Shown in pieces: positions 51,728-61,657 of a stretch of DNA of 64,000 nucleotides (position 1 is the stretch's first letter; every line of letters starts with the position of its first letter). The notes under the pieces were generated by a model that worked only from the letters and a program-made list of their open reading frames with translations, ran no database searches and was not told the origin of the DNA. The DNA is taken from contig NZ_JOFJ01000018.1 of the NCBI RefSeq assembly GCF_000718255.1, forward strand, positions 111,711-175,710, written 5' to 3'. The translations under genes were made by a program, and so were the position numbers. Origin of the DNA: Spirillospora albida. Lineage in GTDB: Bacteria > Actinomycetota > Actinomycetes > Streptosporangiales > Streptosporangiaceae.

Positions 51728-52189
51728 TCAGTCGAGGCAGAACTCGTTGCCCTCGGGGTCGGCCATCACGATGTGGCCGGCGCTCAGCGGCGGCTCGGGC
51801 TCGTGGCGGCGGATCCGCTTCGCTCCCAGGGCGACGAGGCGGTCGCACTCGGTCTCCAGGGCCGCCATCCGCTCCTCGCCCTGGAGACCGGGGGCGGCGC
51901 GGACGTCGAGGTGGACGCGGTTCTTGGCGACCTTGTCCTCCGGGACCTGCTGGAAGAAGATCCGCGGGCCGTGGCCGTCCGGGTCCTCGATGGCCGACCG
52001 CGTGTTGCGCTGCTCCTCCGGCACACCGGCCCGCGCGAGGAAGTCGTCCCACGCGGCCAGGGGGTCGGCGCCCTCGGGCAGTTCCACTCCGGGTGGGGCG
52101 GGATGGACGTAGTGCAGGACGTCCCGCCAGAAGGACGACAGCGTCCGCGGGTCGCGCGCGTCGAAGGTGACCTGGATGTGACGGCTCAT
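51728..52189 (-). CDS. VOC family protein
   Basis: A 153-residue VOC protein: IQVTFDARDPRTLSSFWRDV, RIFFQQVPEDKVAKNRVHLD and GHIVMADPEGNEFCLD are the strand and metal-site segments. It is the larger, actinomycete-type member with an inserted loop (residues 35-65). The ATG at 52189 has GGAGCG before it. The ligand is unknown. Confidence 0.87.
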   Translation of the reverse strand: MSRHIQVTFDARDPRTLSSFWRDVLHYVHPAPPGVELPEGADPLAAWDDFLARAGVPEEQRNTRSAIEDPDGHGPRIFFQQVPEDKVAKNRVHLDVRAAPGLQGEERMAALETECDRLVALGAKRIRRHEPEPPLSAGHIVMADPEGNEFCLD

Positions 52190-52258
52190 GACGCTCCACT
52201 CGTCGAGGGCGGCCCGTGCCCGGCCGCATGCGGCGATCCTCTCAGCGCCGTCCGACAT

Positions 52259-52678
52259 TCAGGACGGCGTCCCGCCGAGGGCGCCGAGCTGCGTCATCAT
52301 GCCCATGACGTCGGAGACGACCCAGTATTCGGCGAAGCGGTCGCCCTCCGCGCGGAAGATGTCGTGGCCGCGGAAGGCGACCCGGGTGCCGGGTTCGGCG
52401 GTGGCACCGGGGACGCCGCCGCGGTAGGAGCCGTGGAACGTCCATCCGGCGGCGACCATGCCGTCGGCGATGACGGGCCCGGCGTCCAGGCTCGTCCGGA
52501 CGTCGGTGAAGTACTCGTGCGAGCGGCGCACCTGCTCGGCGGCCTCCCGCGGCCCGTGCACCTCGATGCCGGGCCAGTGCCCGACGAATCCGGGGGTGAG
52601 GATCTCCTCGGCGACGTCCGGCCCGCCCTGCCAGACCTTGAACAGCCAGCGCCGGTACAGCGTGTCCAGAGTGTCCAT
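52259..52678 (-). CDS. SnoaL-like (ester cyclase-type) protein
   Basis: A 139-residue alpha+beta barrel protein: ILTPGFVGHWPGIEVHGPRE, VAAGWTFHGSYRGGVPGATA and VAFRGHDIFRAEGDRFAEYW resemble SnoaL-family cyclases and hydroxylases. The conserved acid of the polyketide cyclases is not obvious, so it may be a general small-molecule binder. No polyketide genes are near. The start (52678) lacks a clear ribosome site. Confidence 0.75.
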   Translation of the reverse strand: MDTLDTLYRRWLFKVWQGGPDVAEEILTPGFVGHWPGIEVHGPREAAEQVRRSHEYFTDVRTSLDAGPVIADGMVAAGWTFHGSYRGGVPGATAEPGTRVAFRGHDIFRAEGDRFAEYWVVSDVMGMMTQLGALGGTPS

Positions 52679-52793
52679 GGTGGTGATGATTGGCCGGGCG
52701 GCGCCGAGGCAAACCGCCAGAACGCCCGAAGCTGGACGAAGCCCGGCAGGGCCGTCAGACCTGGCGGTCTGGCGGCCCTGGGGGAGGGGGAGG

Positions 52794-53567
52794 TCACGCC
52801 TTGTCGAAGGTGCGCTTGGCCCACAGGTAGGAGAGGGCGGTGATGCCGGCGCACCAGGCGGTGGCGATGGCGGCGCTGTCGCCGATCGCGGTGCCGAGGA
52901 GGAGGCCGCGGACGGTCTCCATGATCGGGGTGAAGGGCTGGTACTCGGCGAACCAGCGCAGGACGGTGGGCATGGAGTCGGTGGGGACGAAGCCGCTGCC
53001 GAGGAAGGGCAGCAGGATCAGGGGCATGGGGGCGTTGCTGGCGGCCTCGGGGGTCGGGGAGCGCAGGCCGAGGGCGACGGCCAGCCAGGTGACGGCCAGG
53101 GCGAACAGGGTGAGCAGGCCGGTGACGGCCAGCCATTCGGCGGCGGTGGCGTTCGGGCGGAAGCCGATCGCCAGGGCGATGCCGATGAGGACGGCCATGC
53201 CGAGCAGCTGCTGGACGACGGCGCCGACGACATGGCCGGTGAGGACCGACGCCCGGGAGATCCGCATGGTGCGGAAGCGGGCGACGATGCCCTCGGTCAT
53301 GTCGGTGGCGACCATGACGGCGGTTCCGGTCGCGGCGGTGGCCGCCGCCATGAGCAGGATGCCGGGGACGATGTAGGCGACGTAGGCGTCGCGTCCGCCG
53401 CCGATCCCGGCGCCGAGGGTGCCGCCGAGGACGTAGACGAACAGCAGCAGAATGATGACGGGCGTGATGACCAGCTGCACGGTCATGGACGGGTAGCGGA
53501 GCAGGCGCTTGAGCTGGCGCCGGGTCATGGTGGCGGAGTCGCGCAGGGCGAGGGCGGGGCTGTTCAT
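52794..53567 (-). CDS. ABC-2 type transporter permease (DrrB-like)
   Basis: A 257-residue permease with six spans, e.g. MTVQLVITPVIILLLFVYVL, AYIVPGILLMAAATAATGTA and GLLTLFALAVTWLAVALGL. The layout matches DrrB-type exporters, which pair with a DrrA ATPase to expel antibiotics or lipids. The ATG at 53567 overlaps the ATPase TGA (ATGA), so synthesis is coupled. The substrate is unknown. Confidence 0.9.
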   Translation of the reverse strand: MNSPALALRDSATMTRRQLKRLLRYPSMTVQLVITPVIILLLFVYVLGGTLGAGIGGGRDAYVAYIVPGILLMAAATAATGTAVMVATDMTEGIVARFRTMRISRASVLTGHVVGAVVQQLLGMAVLIGIALAIGFRPNATAAEWLAVTGLLTLFALAVTWLAVALGLRSPTPEAASNAPMPLILLPFLGSGFVPTDSMPTVLRWFAEYQPFTPIMETVRGLLLGTAIGDSAAIATAWCAGITALSYLWAKRTFDKA

Positions 53568-54508
53568 CGGGTGGCCTCCCGGCCGGTGAGGGTGAGGAAG
53601 ACGTCGTCGAGGTCGGGGGTGTGGACGCTCATCTCGGCCACGTCGATCCCGCGCTCGTCCAGCAGGACGAGCAGTTCGCGGACCGCGCGGACGCCGCCGT
53701 CGCTCGGCACGCGCAGGGTGAGCGCGTCGGGGTCGGCGACGCCCTCGTCGAGGACGCGGCGCGCGGCGTCGAGCAGGTGCGCGCCGGCGAACGTGAGCCG
53801 GATGTGGCCGCCGGGGATGCGCCGCTTGAGCTCGTCGGCGGTGCCCTCGGCGATCAGCCGTCCGCGGTCGAGGAGGGCGATGCGGTCGGCGAGCTCGTCG
53901 GCCTCCTCCAGGTACTGGGTGGTGAGGAAGATGGTGACGCCGCCCGCGACGAGCTCCCGGACGATCTGCCACATGGAGCGGCGGCTGCGCGGGTCGAGGC
54001 CGGTCGTGGGCTCGTCCAGGAAGATCAGGCGCGGGTCGCCGACCAGGGTCATCGCCAGGTCGAGGCGGCGCTGCATGCCGCCGGAGTAGGCGGAGGCGGG
54101 CTTGCGGGCCGCGTCGGCCAGGTCGAAGCGGTCGAGCAGCTCGGCGGCCCTGCGCCTGCCGTCCCGGCGGGACAGGTGGTGCAGGTCGGCCATGAGGAGG
54201 AGGTTCTCCTCGCCGGTGAGCAGCTTGTCGACGGCCGAGTACTGGCCGGTGACGCCGATCGCGCCGCGCACGTCGTCCGGGCTGCGGGCGAGGTCGTGGC
54301 CGGCGACCCGGACGGTGCCGCCGTCGGCCGGGATCAGGGTGGACAGGATCTGGACGGCGGTGGTCTTGCCTGCGCCGTTCGGGCCGAGCAGGGAGAAGAC
54401 CGTTCCTTCGGGGACGGTGAGGTCGATGCCGTCGAGCACGACCTTGTCGCCGCCCTTGCCGGGATAGGACTTGCGCAGCCCGTTCGCCGCGATCGCCGGG
54501 GTGGTCAT
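53564..54508 (-). CDS. ABC transporter ATP-binding protein (DrrA-like)
   Basis: A 314-residue ATPase. Walker A is LLGPNGAGKTTAVQIL, the signature is YSGGMQRRLDLAMTL, Walker B is LIFLDEPTTGLD, and the H-loop follows in IFLTTQYLEEADELADRIAL. The C-terminal 80 residues are the DrrA extension. Together with the permease it forms a two-gene exporter. It starts 12 bases after the DUF4097 gene. A regulator with CGTTGC repeats lies divergent from the unit. Confidence 0.94.
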   Translation of the reverse strand: MTTPAIAANGLRKSYPGKGGDKVVLDGIDLTVPEGTVFSLLGPNGAGKTTAVQILSTLIPADGGTVRVAGHDLARSPDDVRGAIGVTGQYSAVDKLLTGEENLLLMADLHHLSRRDGRRRAAELLDRFDLADAARKPASAYSGGMQRRLDLAMTLVGDPRLIFLDEPTTGLDPRSRRSMWQIVRELVAGGVTIFLTTQYLEEADELADRIALLDRGRLIAEGTADELKRRIPGGHIRLTFAGAHLLDAARRVLDEGVADPDALTLRVPSDGGVRAVRELLVLLDERGIDVAEMSVHTPDLDDVFLTLTGREATR

Positions 54509-54520
54509 GAGTGGGTGCTC

Positions 54521-55183
54521 CTAGAGGCTGCGGGCGGCGATGTCGCCGTGGGCGGTGGTGGCGCGGACGTCGAGTGCGGCGGTGCCGTCGTTCTTGAGGG
54601 CGTTGGTGATGCGGCCGTGGCCGGTGCCCGCGTCCAGGGAGGCCGAGACGCCGGCGGCGGCGCCGACCGAGATGTCGCCGGACTCGGTGCGCAGGACGAC
54701 CGTGCCGCGCACCGCCTCGGTGACGTGGATGTCGCCCCGGGTGGTGGTGATCTCCCCGGGGCCGGTGAGCCGGCCGACCGTGACGTCGCCGTCGACGGCG
54801 GTGATGCGGGCGCTCGCGGCCTCGTCGACCTTGGTCCGGGAGTGCGCTCCCTCGAAGACCACGTCGCCGAGGCGTCCGACGGCCCGGAACTCGGCGCTGC
54901 CCGCCTTCGCCTCGACCCGGGAGCCCGCGGGCATCTGGACCGTCACCTCGATGGATCCGGAGGCGCCGAAGTACCGGTTCGCTTCCGGCACCGCGATCCG
55001 CAGGACGCCGTCGTCGTAGTCGACCGCGGTCTGCTCCGCGGCCTTCACGTCGCGGCCCTTCGAGGCGTCCGCGGGCAGGACCTCGACCGTGGTGTCGGGC
55101 CGGTCGGCGGCGATGAACCGCAGGCGTCCGGCGGGGACGTCGAGGATGGCGGAGATGGGGGCGGGGGTGTCGAACCTCTGCAT
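54521..55183 (-). CDS. DUF4097-type beta-strand repeat protein
   Basis: A 220-residue protein built of repeated beta-strands: SAEFRAVGRLGDVVFEGAHS, ITAVDGDVTVGRLTGPGEIT, TTRGDIHVTEAVRGTVVLRT and ESGDISVGAAAGVSASLDAG. No signal peptide or span is visible, so it is probably cytoplasmic. Such proteins often precede DrrAB exporters in actinomycetes and may act as an envelope-stress sensor or scaffold. The ATG at 55183 follows CAGGTGAG. Confidence 0.85.
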   Translation of the reverse strand: MQRFDTPAPISAILDVPAGRLRFIAADRPDTTVEVLPADASKGRDVKAAEQTAVDYDDGVLRIAVPEANRYFGASGSIEVTVQMPAGSRVEAKAGSAEFRAVGRLGDVVFEGAHSRTKVDEAASARITAVDGDVTVGRLTGPGEITTTRGDIHVTEAVRGTVVLRTESGDISVGAAAGVSASLDAGTGHGRITNALKNDGTAALDVRATTAHGDIAARSL

Positions 55184-55226
55184 TGCGCTCACCTGTCGGT
55201 CGTTGTTTCGAACAAGGGAAACGCTA

Positions 55227-55348
55227 CGTTGCGTTCTCAAATCTGGCAACGCAATCATTGCGATAAATCGACGTTTAGCCAGGTAGACGCTCGATAATCG
55301 TTGCATCGACATGAAAGACAATGCAACGAATCTCCATCATTACGTTGC
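55227..55348. repeat. CGTTGC motif array between exporter and regulator
   Basis: Five copies of CGTTGC in both orientations: plus strand at 55227, 55299 and 55343, and as GCAACG at 55246 and 55323. Two pairs form inverted repeats, TTGCGTT-N12-AACGCAA and CGTTGCAT-N14-ATGCAACG. They lie in AT-rich DNA between two divergent units and probably bind the regulator at 55406. Confidence 0.65.
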
Positions 55349-55405
55349 AATGAAGTGGGAGTGAACGCTATGCTGGCGGCCTCAGGGGACACGAAGGAGG
55401 ACGCG

Positions 55406-56158
55406 ATGCCGGGAGGCAGGCTCACCCAGGAGGAACGCCAGCAGATCGCGCTGGGCGTGGCCGACGGCCTCGCCTACGCGGAGATCGCCAGGCGCCTCGA
55501 CCGGCCGACCTCGACGATCACGCGCGAGGTGATGCGGAACGGCGGCCCCACCGCCTACCGCGCCGACCTGGCCCAGCGCGCCACCGAGCGCCGCAACCAC
55601 CGGCGCAGGCCGGCGCCCTCGGGGGAGCGGCCGTCCCGGCAACCCCACGGACGCGACGCCGAGGCCGTCCAGGAGTTCGAGGAGGTGTTCACCACCGCCC
55701 TCATGGCTTCGGGCATGCCCAAGATGACGGCCCGGGTGATGGCCTGCCTCAGCCTCACCGACTCCGGCAGCCTCACCGCGGCCGAACTCGTCCAGCACCT
55801 CGGGGTCAGCCCCGCCTCCGTCTCCAAGGCGGTCACGTTCCTGGAGGAGCAGGGCCTCCTGTGCCGGGAGCGCGACGAGCGCCGCCGCGACCGCTACATC
55901 GTCGACGACGACATCTGGTACCGGTCGGCGATGACCAGCGCCCGGCTCCTCGACCAGATCACCGAGACCGCGCGGCAGGGCGTCGGCGTCCTCGGTCCCG
56001 GCACCCCGGCCGCCGTCCGCCTGGAGAACGTCGCCCGCTTCCTCGACTTCGTCAGCGAGAGCACCGTCCGCGCCGCCGAGCAGGCTCGCGAGATCCTCCG
56101 CATGAGCGCCGGAACGCCCGCGGACGCCACCGCCGAGCCGGGTTCGGGGGAACGGTGA
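55406..56158 (+). CDS. Regulator fusing an IS30-type HTH to a MarR-like winged helix
   Basis: A 250-residue protein. Residues 5-60 are an IS30-transposase-type HTH_38: RLTQEERQQIALGVADGLAY, AEIARRLDRPTSTITREVMR and NGGPTAYRADLAQR. Residues 95-190 are a MarR/GbsR-like winged helix: GMPKMTARVMACLSLTDSGS, LTAAELVQHLGVSPASVSKA and VTFLEEQGLLCRERDERRRD. The ATG at 55406 follows GAAGGAGGACGCG. The protein is divergent from the DUF4097-DrrAB unit, with CGTTGC repeats between, and should control it. The HTH appears to be a domesticated transposase DNA-binding domain. Confidence 0.85.
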   Translation: MPGGRLTQEERQQIALGVADGLAYAEIARRLDRPTSTITREVMRNGGPTAYRADLAQRATERRNHRRRPAPSGERPSRQPHGRDAEAVQEFEEVFTTALMASGMPKMTARVMACLSLTDSGSLTAAELVQHLGVSPASVSKAVTFLEEQGLLCRERDERRRDRYIVDDDIWYRSAMTSARLLDQITETARQGVGVLGPGTPAAVRLENVARFLDFVSESTVRAAEQAREILRMSAGTPADATAEPGSGER

Positions 56159-56182
56159 GCCCGGCCCGGCGTCCGGGCGGCC

Positions 56183-57457
56183 TCAGGGGCGGACCGGGAA
56201 GTTGCCGCGGAACACGCCGTGCGGGTCGTGGCGGTCCTTGATGCCGCGCAGGCGGTCCAGCACGGCGGGGGTGAAGGCGTCGGCGGCGGTCTCGTCGGCG
56301 TTGAGGAAGGTGAGGGGCTTGCGGCCGCTGACGGGCAGCGCGCCGGCGAGGGCCTTCTGCTTGGCGGTGACCGCGCCCGGATCGGCGGGGATGCCGAACA
56401 GGTAGAGCGCGTACGGCTCGGTCAGCGGGCCGTGCGGGGAGTCGGACGGACGGGCGAACGCGCCTTCCAGATGCCGGACCTGCACGCTCAGCAGCGGGGC
56501 GATCGGCTCGGCGAGCAGGGAGTCGTCCAGGACGGTGAGCAGCTCGCCGCGCGAGAGGCCCGCGCTCGGGTCGGTGGGCTCGGCGGTGATGCCGCCGAGC
56601 TCGGAGACCTCCATCATCCGCCTGCCGTCCGACAGCGGCGCGGGCAGCCGGTCCAGCGGGGCGAGCAGGTCGCGCGCCTCCGTCTCACCGCCGAGGTGGG
56701 TGGCGTCGACGGCGACCATCGGGTCGGCGCCGGGGAAGTGCAGCAGGTCCAGCCAGACGGTCAGCTCCTCGGGGGCGGTGGCGGTGATCCGCCGGTAGGC
56801 GTCCAGCACGGCGGGGGCGTGGTCGCCCGTCCACAGGACGCGGCCGCCGAACAGCCGCGGCGCCGGGTGCAGGGTCAGCTCGAGGGCGGTGACGATGGCG
56901 AAGTCGCCGCCTCCGCCGCGCAGCGCCCAGAACAGGTCGGGGTCGGTGCCGGCGGTGACGCGCCGGGGCCGCCCCTCGCCGTCCACGATGTCGAAGGCGG
57001 TGACGTTGTCGGCGACCCAGCCGTGGGCGCGGCCGAACCAGCTCAGCCCGCCGCCGAGGGCGACGCCGGTGACGCTGACGACGGGGGAGCTGCCGGGGAG
57101 CCCGGTCAGGCCGTGCGGCGCGGCGGCGGCCTGGACCCGGCCGGACGGCACGCCCGCGCCGACGCGGGCTCGCCGCGCGATGGGATCGATCTCCAGCGTG
57201 TCCAGCCGTCCGGTCCGCAGCAGGATCGCCCCCTCGGTGCGGCCGGTCGCGCCGTGCCCGCTGGGCTGCGTCGCGATGGTCAGCCCGGCGGAGCGGGCGT
57301 ACCGGACCAGGGCGGCGACGTCGTCGGCGTCGGCGGCCTCGACCACGGCCGCCACCGGCTGCTCGATCGCCAGGTTCCAGGGGCGCCGGGCGGTGTCGAA
57401 ACCCGGGTCGCCGGGCAGCAGGACCTGTCCGCGGACGGCGGAGCGGAGGGTGTTCAT
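56183..57457 (-). CDS. FAD-binding oxidoreductase (BBE family)
   Basis: A 424-residue flavoenzyme. QPVAAVVEAADADDVAALVR and TIATQPSGHGATGRTEGAIL form the FAD domain; the His in PSGHGA is the usual covalent attachment point. GVALGGGLSWFGRAHGWVAD carries the pyrophosphate loop, and the C-terminal RLRGIKDRHDPHGVFRGNFP is the BBE tail. The second, Cys-based flavin link is absent. It should oxidise an alcohol or sugar. The ATG at 57457 is placed by AGAGG; another ATG is at 57463. It is alone, with inverted repeats upstream. Confidence 0.88.
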   Translation of the reverse strand: MNTLRSAVRGQVLLPGDPGFDTARRPWNLAIEQPVAAVVEAADADDVAALVRYARSAGLTIATQPSGHGATGRTEGAILLRTGRLDTLEIDPIARRARVGAGVPSGRVQAAAAPHGLTGLPGSSPVVSVTGVALGGGLSWFGRAHGWVADNVTAFDIVDGEGRPRRVTAGTDPDLFWALRGGGGDFAIVTALELTLHPAPRLFGGRVLWTGDHAPAVLDAYRRITATAPEELTVWLDLLHFPGADPMVAVDATHLGGETEARDLLAPLDRLPAPLSDGRRMMEVSELGGITAEPTDPSAGLSRGELLTVLDDSLLAEPIAPLLSVQVRHLEGAFARPSDSPHGPLTEPYALYLFGIPADPGAVTAKQKALAGALPVSGRKPLTFLNADETAADAFTPAVLDRLRGIKDRHDPHGVFRGNFPVRP

Positions 57458-57585
57458 GACCATGCCTCTCTCACGAAGGCGAAACGGAACGCACCGTGCC
57501 GCCTGAACGTGATCAGCGTGGCGGAACCGGTGACTCCTGTCAAGACGGCACGTTCCGTTCCGTCTCACGAGACCGCCAAAGAAGA

Positions 57586-57602
57586 CTGACACTAGGCGTC
57601 AG
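57586..57602. promoter_or_regulatory. Inverted repeat, possible operator
   Basis: CTGAC, 7 bases, GTCAG before the next plus-strand gene. At 57482-57500 and, inverted, at 57545-57563 there is also a repeated ACGGAACG-type motif. The binding protein is unknown. Confidence 0.3.
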
Positions 57603-57674
57603 GTTTTCAAGTGATCATGAAATGGGAGGCCGGCGCCGCAGGGGCGCCGGCCGGGCTCCAGGACGGACGGGCAC

Positions 57675-58193
57675 ATGCGCGAAACACCGGAAGAACTCGA
57701 TGAACTGCAGGTCCTGCTGGACGGCTCGCTGTCCCGCTCCACCTCGCATCTCCGCTCGATCATCAACGCCGAGCGCACGCTGACCGCGGGACAGCTCACG
57801 GAGGTCCTCACCGGGATGTGCACCCTGGCCCTGTCCACCGTGACGGCCAAGGGCGAGCCGCGGATCAGCGGCGCGGACGGGCACTTCCTGCACGGCAAGT
57901 GGCATTTCGGCACGGCGCGGAACGCGGCCAAGGCCCGCCACCTCGCCGCCCGCCCCGCCGCCAGCGCCGCCCACATGCGCGGCGAGGACCTCGGGGTCTT
58001 CACGCACGGCGCCGTCGAGGTCCTCAACCCCCTGGACGGCGAGCCGGCCGCGGACTGGCCGGACCTGCTCGCCTACTTCCAGGACTTCTACGGCAACGAC
58101 CTCTTCGACTGGGAGAACGAAGTGGTCTACTACCGGCTGCGCCCGCACTGGATGGCCGTCTACGCCCCCGACTTCGACAAGCTCAGGCGCTGA
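57675..58193 (+). CDS. Pyridoxamine 5'-phosphate oxidase family protein
   Basis: A 172-residue split-barrel protein: LALSTVTAKGEPRISGADGH, FLHGKWHFGTARNAAKARHL and EDLGVFTHGAVEVLNPLDG. It is a flavin- or F420-binding oxidoreductase of unknown substrate. The last 11 bases overlap the end of the convergent dehydrogenase gene. Confidence 0.82.
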   Translation: MRETPEELDELQVLLDGSLSRSTSHLRSIINAERTLTAGQLTEVLTGMCTLALSTVTAKGEPRISGADGHFLHGKWHFGTARNAAKARHLAARPAASAAHMRGEDLGVFTHGAVEVLNPLDGEPAADWPDLLAYFQDFYGNDLFDWENEVVYYRLRPHWMAVYAPDFDKLRR

Positions 58194-59223
58194 CGCCCTC
58201 GCGCAGGTCCACGGAGATGTGCGGGGACAGCGCGCGCAGGAAGCCCGCCGCGTCGAAGACCTCGCCGGCGGACGCGACACCGGTCGCCTGTGTGCGCCCG
58301 GTGAGGATGCGGTCGACCGCCTCGACCACGAGCGGCGCGGTGACGGCGTAGATGTCGCGGCCGCTCGCCACGGCGCGCCGCTCGATGCCGCCCGAGCGCA
58401 CGACGACGTCGACGAGGAAGGTCTGCGCGGACCGTCCCCGCTCGTCCGCCGGGGACGGCGCCGGGGTGTCCGGGGCCGACAGGTCCCTGGCCGCCTCGAC
58501 CGTCATGTAGGTCCGCACCTCGGGGATGGACAGGTGGCTGGGGACGGTGACCACGTCGGCCATCGAGAACTCCCCGATGACGTCCCGGCGACCCAGCGGA
58601 GCGGGGAAGTCCCACTCCAGGGTCGGCGGGGCGTCGTCGCGGTACTCCAGCCGGCCGTTCGCGTACCGGACGCGCCGCCCGTCGCGCCGCCGCCGGGAGA
58701 CCGCGCCGGCCGCACGCGTCCCGGCGGTGGGGTGCCAGCTGTTCAGCCCGTACGCGATGTGCGCCTCGTCGGCCGCCGTCCAGTCGCCCATCGCGGCGGT
58801 GGCCAGCAGGTCGCCGAGGCCGCCGTAGAACGCCATCGCCGGGACGACCACCGTCCCGGCGGCGCGGGCGCGGTCGGCGAACCGCGCGAACGTGTCGGCG
58901 TTGGCCTCGATCTCGGCCGCCACGTCCACGTACGGGATCCCCGCGCGCAGGGCGGCCTCGATCACCGGGGCCGCGGTCGTGGCGAAGGGGCCGGCGCTGT
59001 TGACGACGGCGGACGCGCCCGCCAGGGCGCGGTCGAGCGAGGCCGGGTCGTCGACCGACGCCGGACGGGCCTCCAGCCCGTGCTCCCGCGCCATCGTCTC
59101 CAGCTTGCCGGCGTCGCGCCCGGACAGGACCGGGACGAACCCCCGCTCCCGCAGTTCCGCCACGACGAAGCGCCCGGTGTGCCCGTACGCGCCGAAAACC
59201 GCCACCGTGTGCGCCGATCCCAT
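58183..59223 (-). CDS. Saccharopine dehydrogenase-like NADP-binding protein
   Basis: A 346-residue oxidoreductase. TVAVFGAYGHTGRFVVAELR is the Rossmann motif, and VVNSAGPFATTAAPVIEAAL followed by RAGIPYVDVAAE is the second signature. Members reduce or oxidise varied substrates, and this one is not close enough to lysine enzymes to assign. The ATG at 59223 is the first codon. It is divergent from a GlxA-type regulator that may control it. Confidence 0.82.
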   Translation of the reverse strand: MGSAHTVAVFGAYGHTGRFVVAELRERGFVPVLSGRDAGKLETMAREHGLEARPASVDDPASLDRALAGASAVVNSAGPFATTAAPVIEAALRAGIPYVDVAAEIEANADTFARFADRARAAGTVVVPAMAFYGGLGDLLATAAMGDWTAADEAHIAYGLNSWHPTAGTRAAGAVSRRRRDGRRVRYANGRLEYRDDAPPTLEWDFPAPLGRRDVIGEFSMADVVTVPSHLSIPEVRTYMTVEAARDLSAPDTPAPSPADERGRSAQTFLVDVVVRSGGIERRAVASGRDIYAVTAPLVVEAVDRILTGRTQATGVASAGEVFDAAGFLRALSPHISVDLREGVSA

Positions 59224-59310
59224 GATTCTCTCCCGTGCTCGAACGATCTTTCACGGGACATCCTGCCGAGGACGGTCCGCCGCCACGAGTGTCTGGAACG
59301 CCATGACCCG

Positions 59311-59316
59311 TACAAT
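59311..59316 (+). promoter_or_regulatory. Consensus -10 element for a leaderless transcript
   Basis: TACAAT at 59311-59316 matches the -10 hexamer and lies 8 bases before the ATG at 59324. Transcription would start at or next to the A of the ATG. No ribosome site precedes the gene, which fits. Confidence 0.5.
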
Positions 59317-59323
59317 TCCGGAC

Positions 59324-60262
59324 ATGCACACGATCGCGCTGGCCGTCACGGACGGCATGCTCCACTTCGAGCTGTCCCTGGCGTTCGAGGTCTTCGGGTC
59401 GCCCGTGACCGACCCCTGGTACGACGTCGCCGTCTGCGGCCCGGACGCCGTGGGGGTCGGGCTGTTCCGGCTCGCGCCCGACCACGGCCTCGACCGGCTC
59501 GCCGGGGCCGACACCGTGATCGTCCCGGGGTGGGCGGACATCGACGTGGATCCGCCCGCCGGCCTGGTCGACGCGGTGCGCGCGGCCCACGACGCGGGCG
59601 CGCGCGTGGCGTCCCTCTGCACGGGAGCCTTCGTCCTCGCCGCCGCCGGCCTGCTGGACGGCAAGCGCGCGACCACGCACTGGGCGCACACCGGCGAGCT
59701 GGCCGCCCGCCACCCCCGGGTGGAGGTGGACCCGGACGTCCTGTACGTGGACAACGGCAGCGTGCTCACGTCCGCGGGCAAGGCCGCCGCGATGGACCTG
59801 TGCCTGCATCTCGTCCGCCTCGACCACGGCGCCTCGGTCGCCAACACCGCCGCCCGCCGGCTGGTCGTGCCGCCGCACCGGGACGGCGGCCAGGCCCAGT
59901 TCGTCGCCACTCCGGTGCCCGCCCCCGGCGACCACCCGCTCGCGGACCTGCTCCCTTGGGTGATGGAACGGCTGGACCACCCGCTGACCGTGGAGGACCT
60001 GGCCCGCCGGGCGAGGATGAGCTCCCGCCACCTGGGCCGCCACTTCAGGTCGATGACCGGCACCACCCCGCTGCGGTGGCTGCTGACCCAGCGGATCCGC
60101 CACGCCCAGGAACTCCTGGAGACCACCGACGACAGCGTCGAGACCATCGCGGCGGCGACCGGCATGGGCACCGCCACGACCCTGCGCCGCCATTTCAACC
60201 GCACGGTCGGCGTGCCCCCCGACACCTACCGCCGCACCTTCCGCGCCCGCGGGAACGGCTGA
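59324..60262 (+). CDS. GlxA family transcriptional regulator (DJ-1/PfpI + AraC)
   Basis: A 312-residue regulator. Residues 1-180 are the DJ-1/PfpI-like domain: HTIALAVTDGMLHFELSLAF, ADTVIVPGWADIDVDPPAG and RVASLCTGAFVLAAAGLLDG (the Cys elbow). The C-terminal AraC HTH pair has LTVEDLARRARMSSRHLGRH, FRSMTGTTPLRWLLTQRIRH and ATGMGTATTLRRHFNRTVGV. The ATG at 59324 is preceded by TACAAT and no ribosome site, so a leaderless start is likely; an ATG at 59303 is also in frame. It is divergent from the dehydrogenase gene. The ligand is unknown. Confidence 0.87.
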   Translation: MHTIALAVTDGMLHFELSLAFEVFGSPVTDPWYDVAVCGPDAVGVGLFRLAPDHGLDRLAGADTVIVPGWADIDVDPPAGLVDAVRAAHDAGARVASLCTGAFVLAAAGLLDGKRATTHWAHTGELAARHPRVEVDPDVLYVDNGSVLTSAGKAAAMDLCLHLVRLDHGASVANTAARRLVVPPHRDGGQAQFVATPVPAPGDHPLADLLPWVMERLDHPLTVEDLARRARMSSRHLGRHFRSMTGTTPLRWLLTQRIRHAQELLETTDDSVETIAAATGMGTATTLRRHFNRTVGVPPDTYRRTFRARGNG

Positions 60263-60279
60263 CCCCTCAAATAGACGAA

Positions 60280-60305
60280 GGCAAGGAGTTCCGGAACTCC
60301 TTGCC
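60280..60305 (+). terminator. Perfect palindromic terminator
   Basis: GGCAAGGAGTTCC joins directly to its reverse complement (60293-60305), 18 bases after the stop of the GlxA-type gene. It insulates the regulator from the RAE promoter region that follows. Confidence 0.8.
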
Positions 60306-60328
60306 ACTATCAATTTATAACACACAGG

Positions 60329-60348
60329 GGGGCTTGCGGCAAGACCCC
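60329..60348 (+). promoter_or_regulatory. Rifamycin-associated element (RAE)
   Basis: GGGGCTTGCGG followed by CAAGACCCC is an almost perfect match to the RAE inverted repeat (GGGGCTTGCGG, CAAGGCCCC). In actinomycetes the RAE precedes genes that inactivate rifamycins or rescue RNA polymerase, and mediates their induction by rifampicin. It lies 72 bases before the monooxygenase start, next to AT-rich sequence (60310-60325). Confidence 0.88.
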
Positions 60349-60420
60349 CGTCGTCCCTCAGAATCTCTGGCAGAACTGCGGAGGGTAGGGATTCACAAAG
60401 CCGAATTCAGCTTCGGCGAA

Positions 60421-61584
<1,164 letters not shown>

Positions 61585-61600
61585 CCCGCGCGGCGGGCCG

Positions 61601-61617
61601 TTCTGCGGTGGGCGGAA
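61601..61617 (+). promoter_or_regulatory. ClgR-like palindrome
   Basis: TTCTGCGGTGGGCGGAA resembles the ClgR box (TTCGCC-N4-GGCGAA) with two mismatches, 41 bases before the ATG of a small XRE protein of the ClgR/PopR type. Autoregulation is possible. Confidence 0.4.
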
Positions 61618-61657
61618 TGGTCTGGGGTTGCCGGAAGCACCGATTTACGATGTCGCC

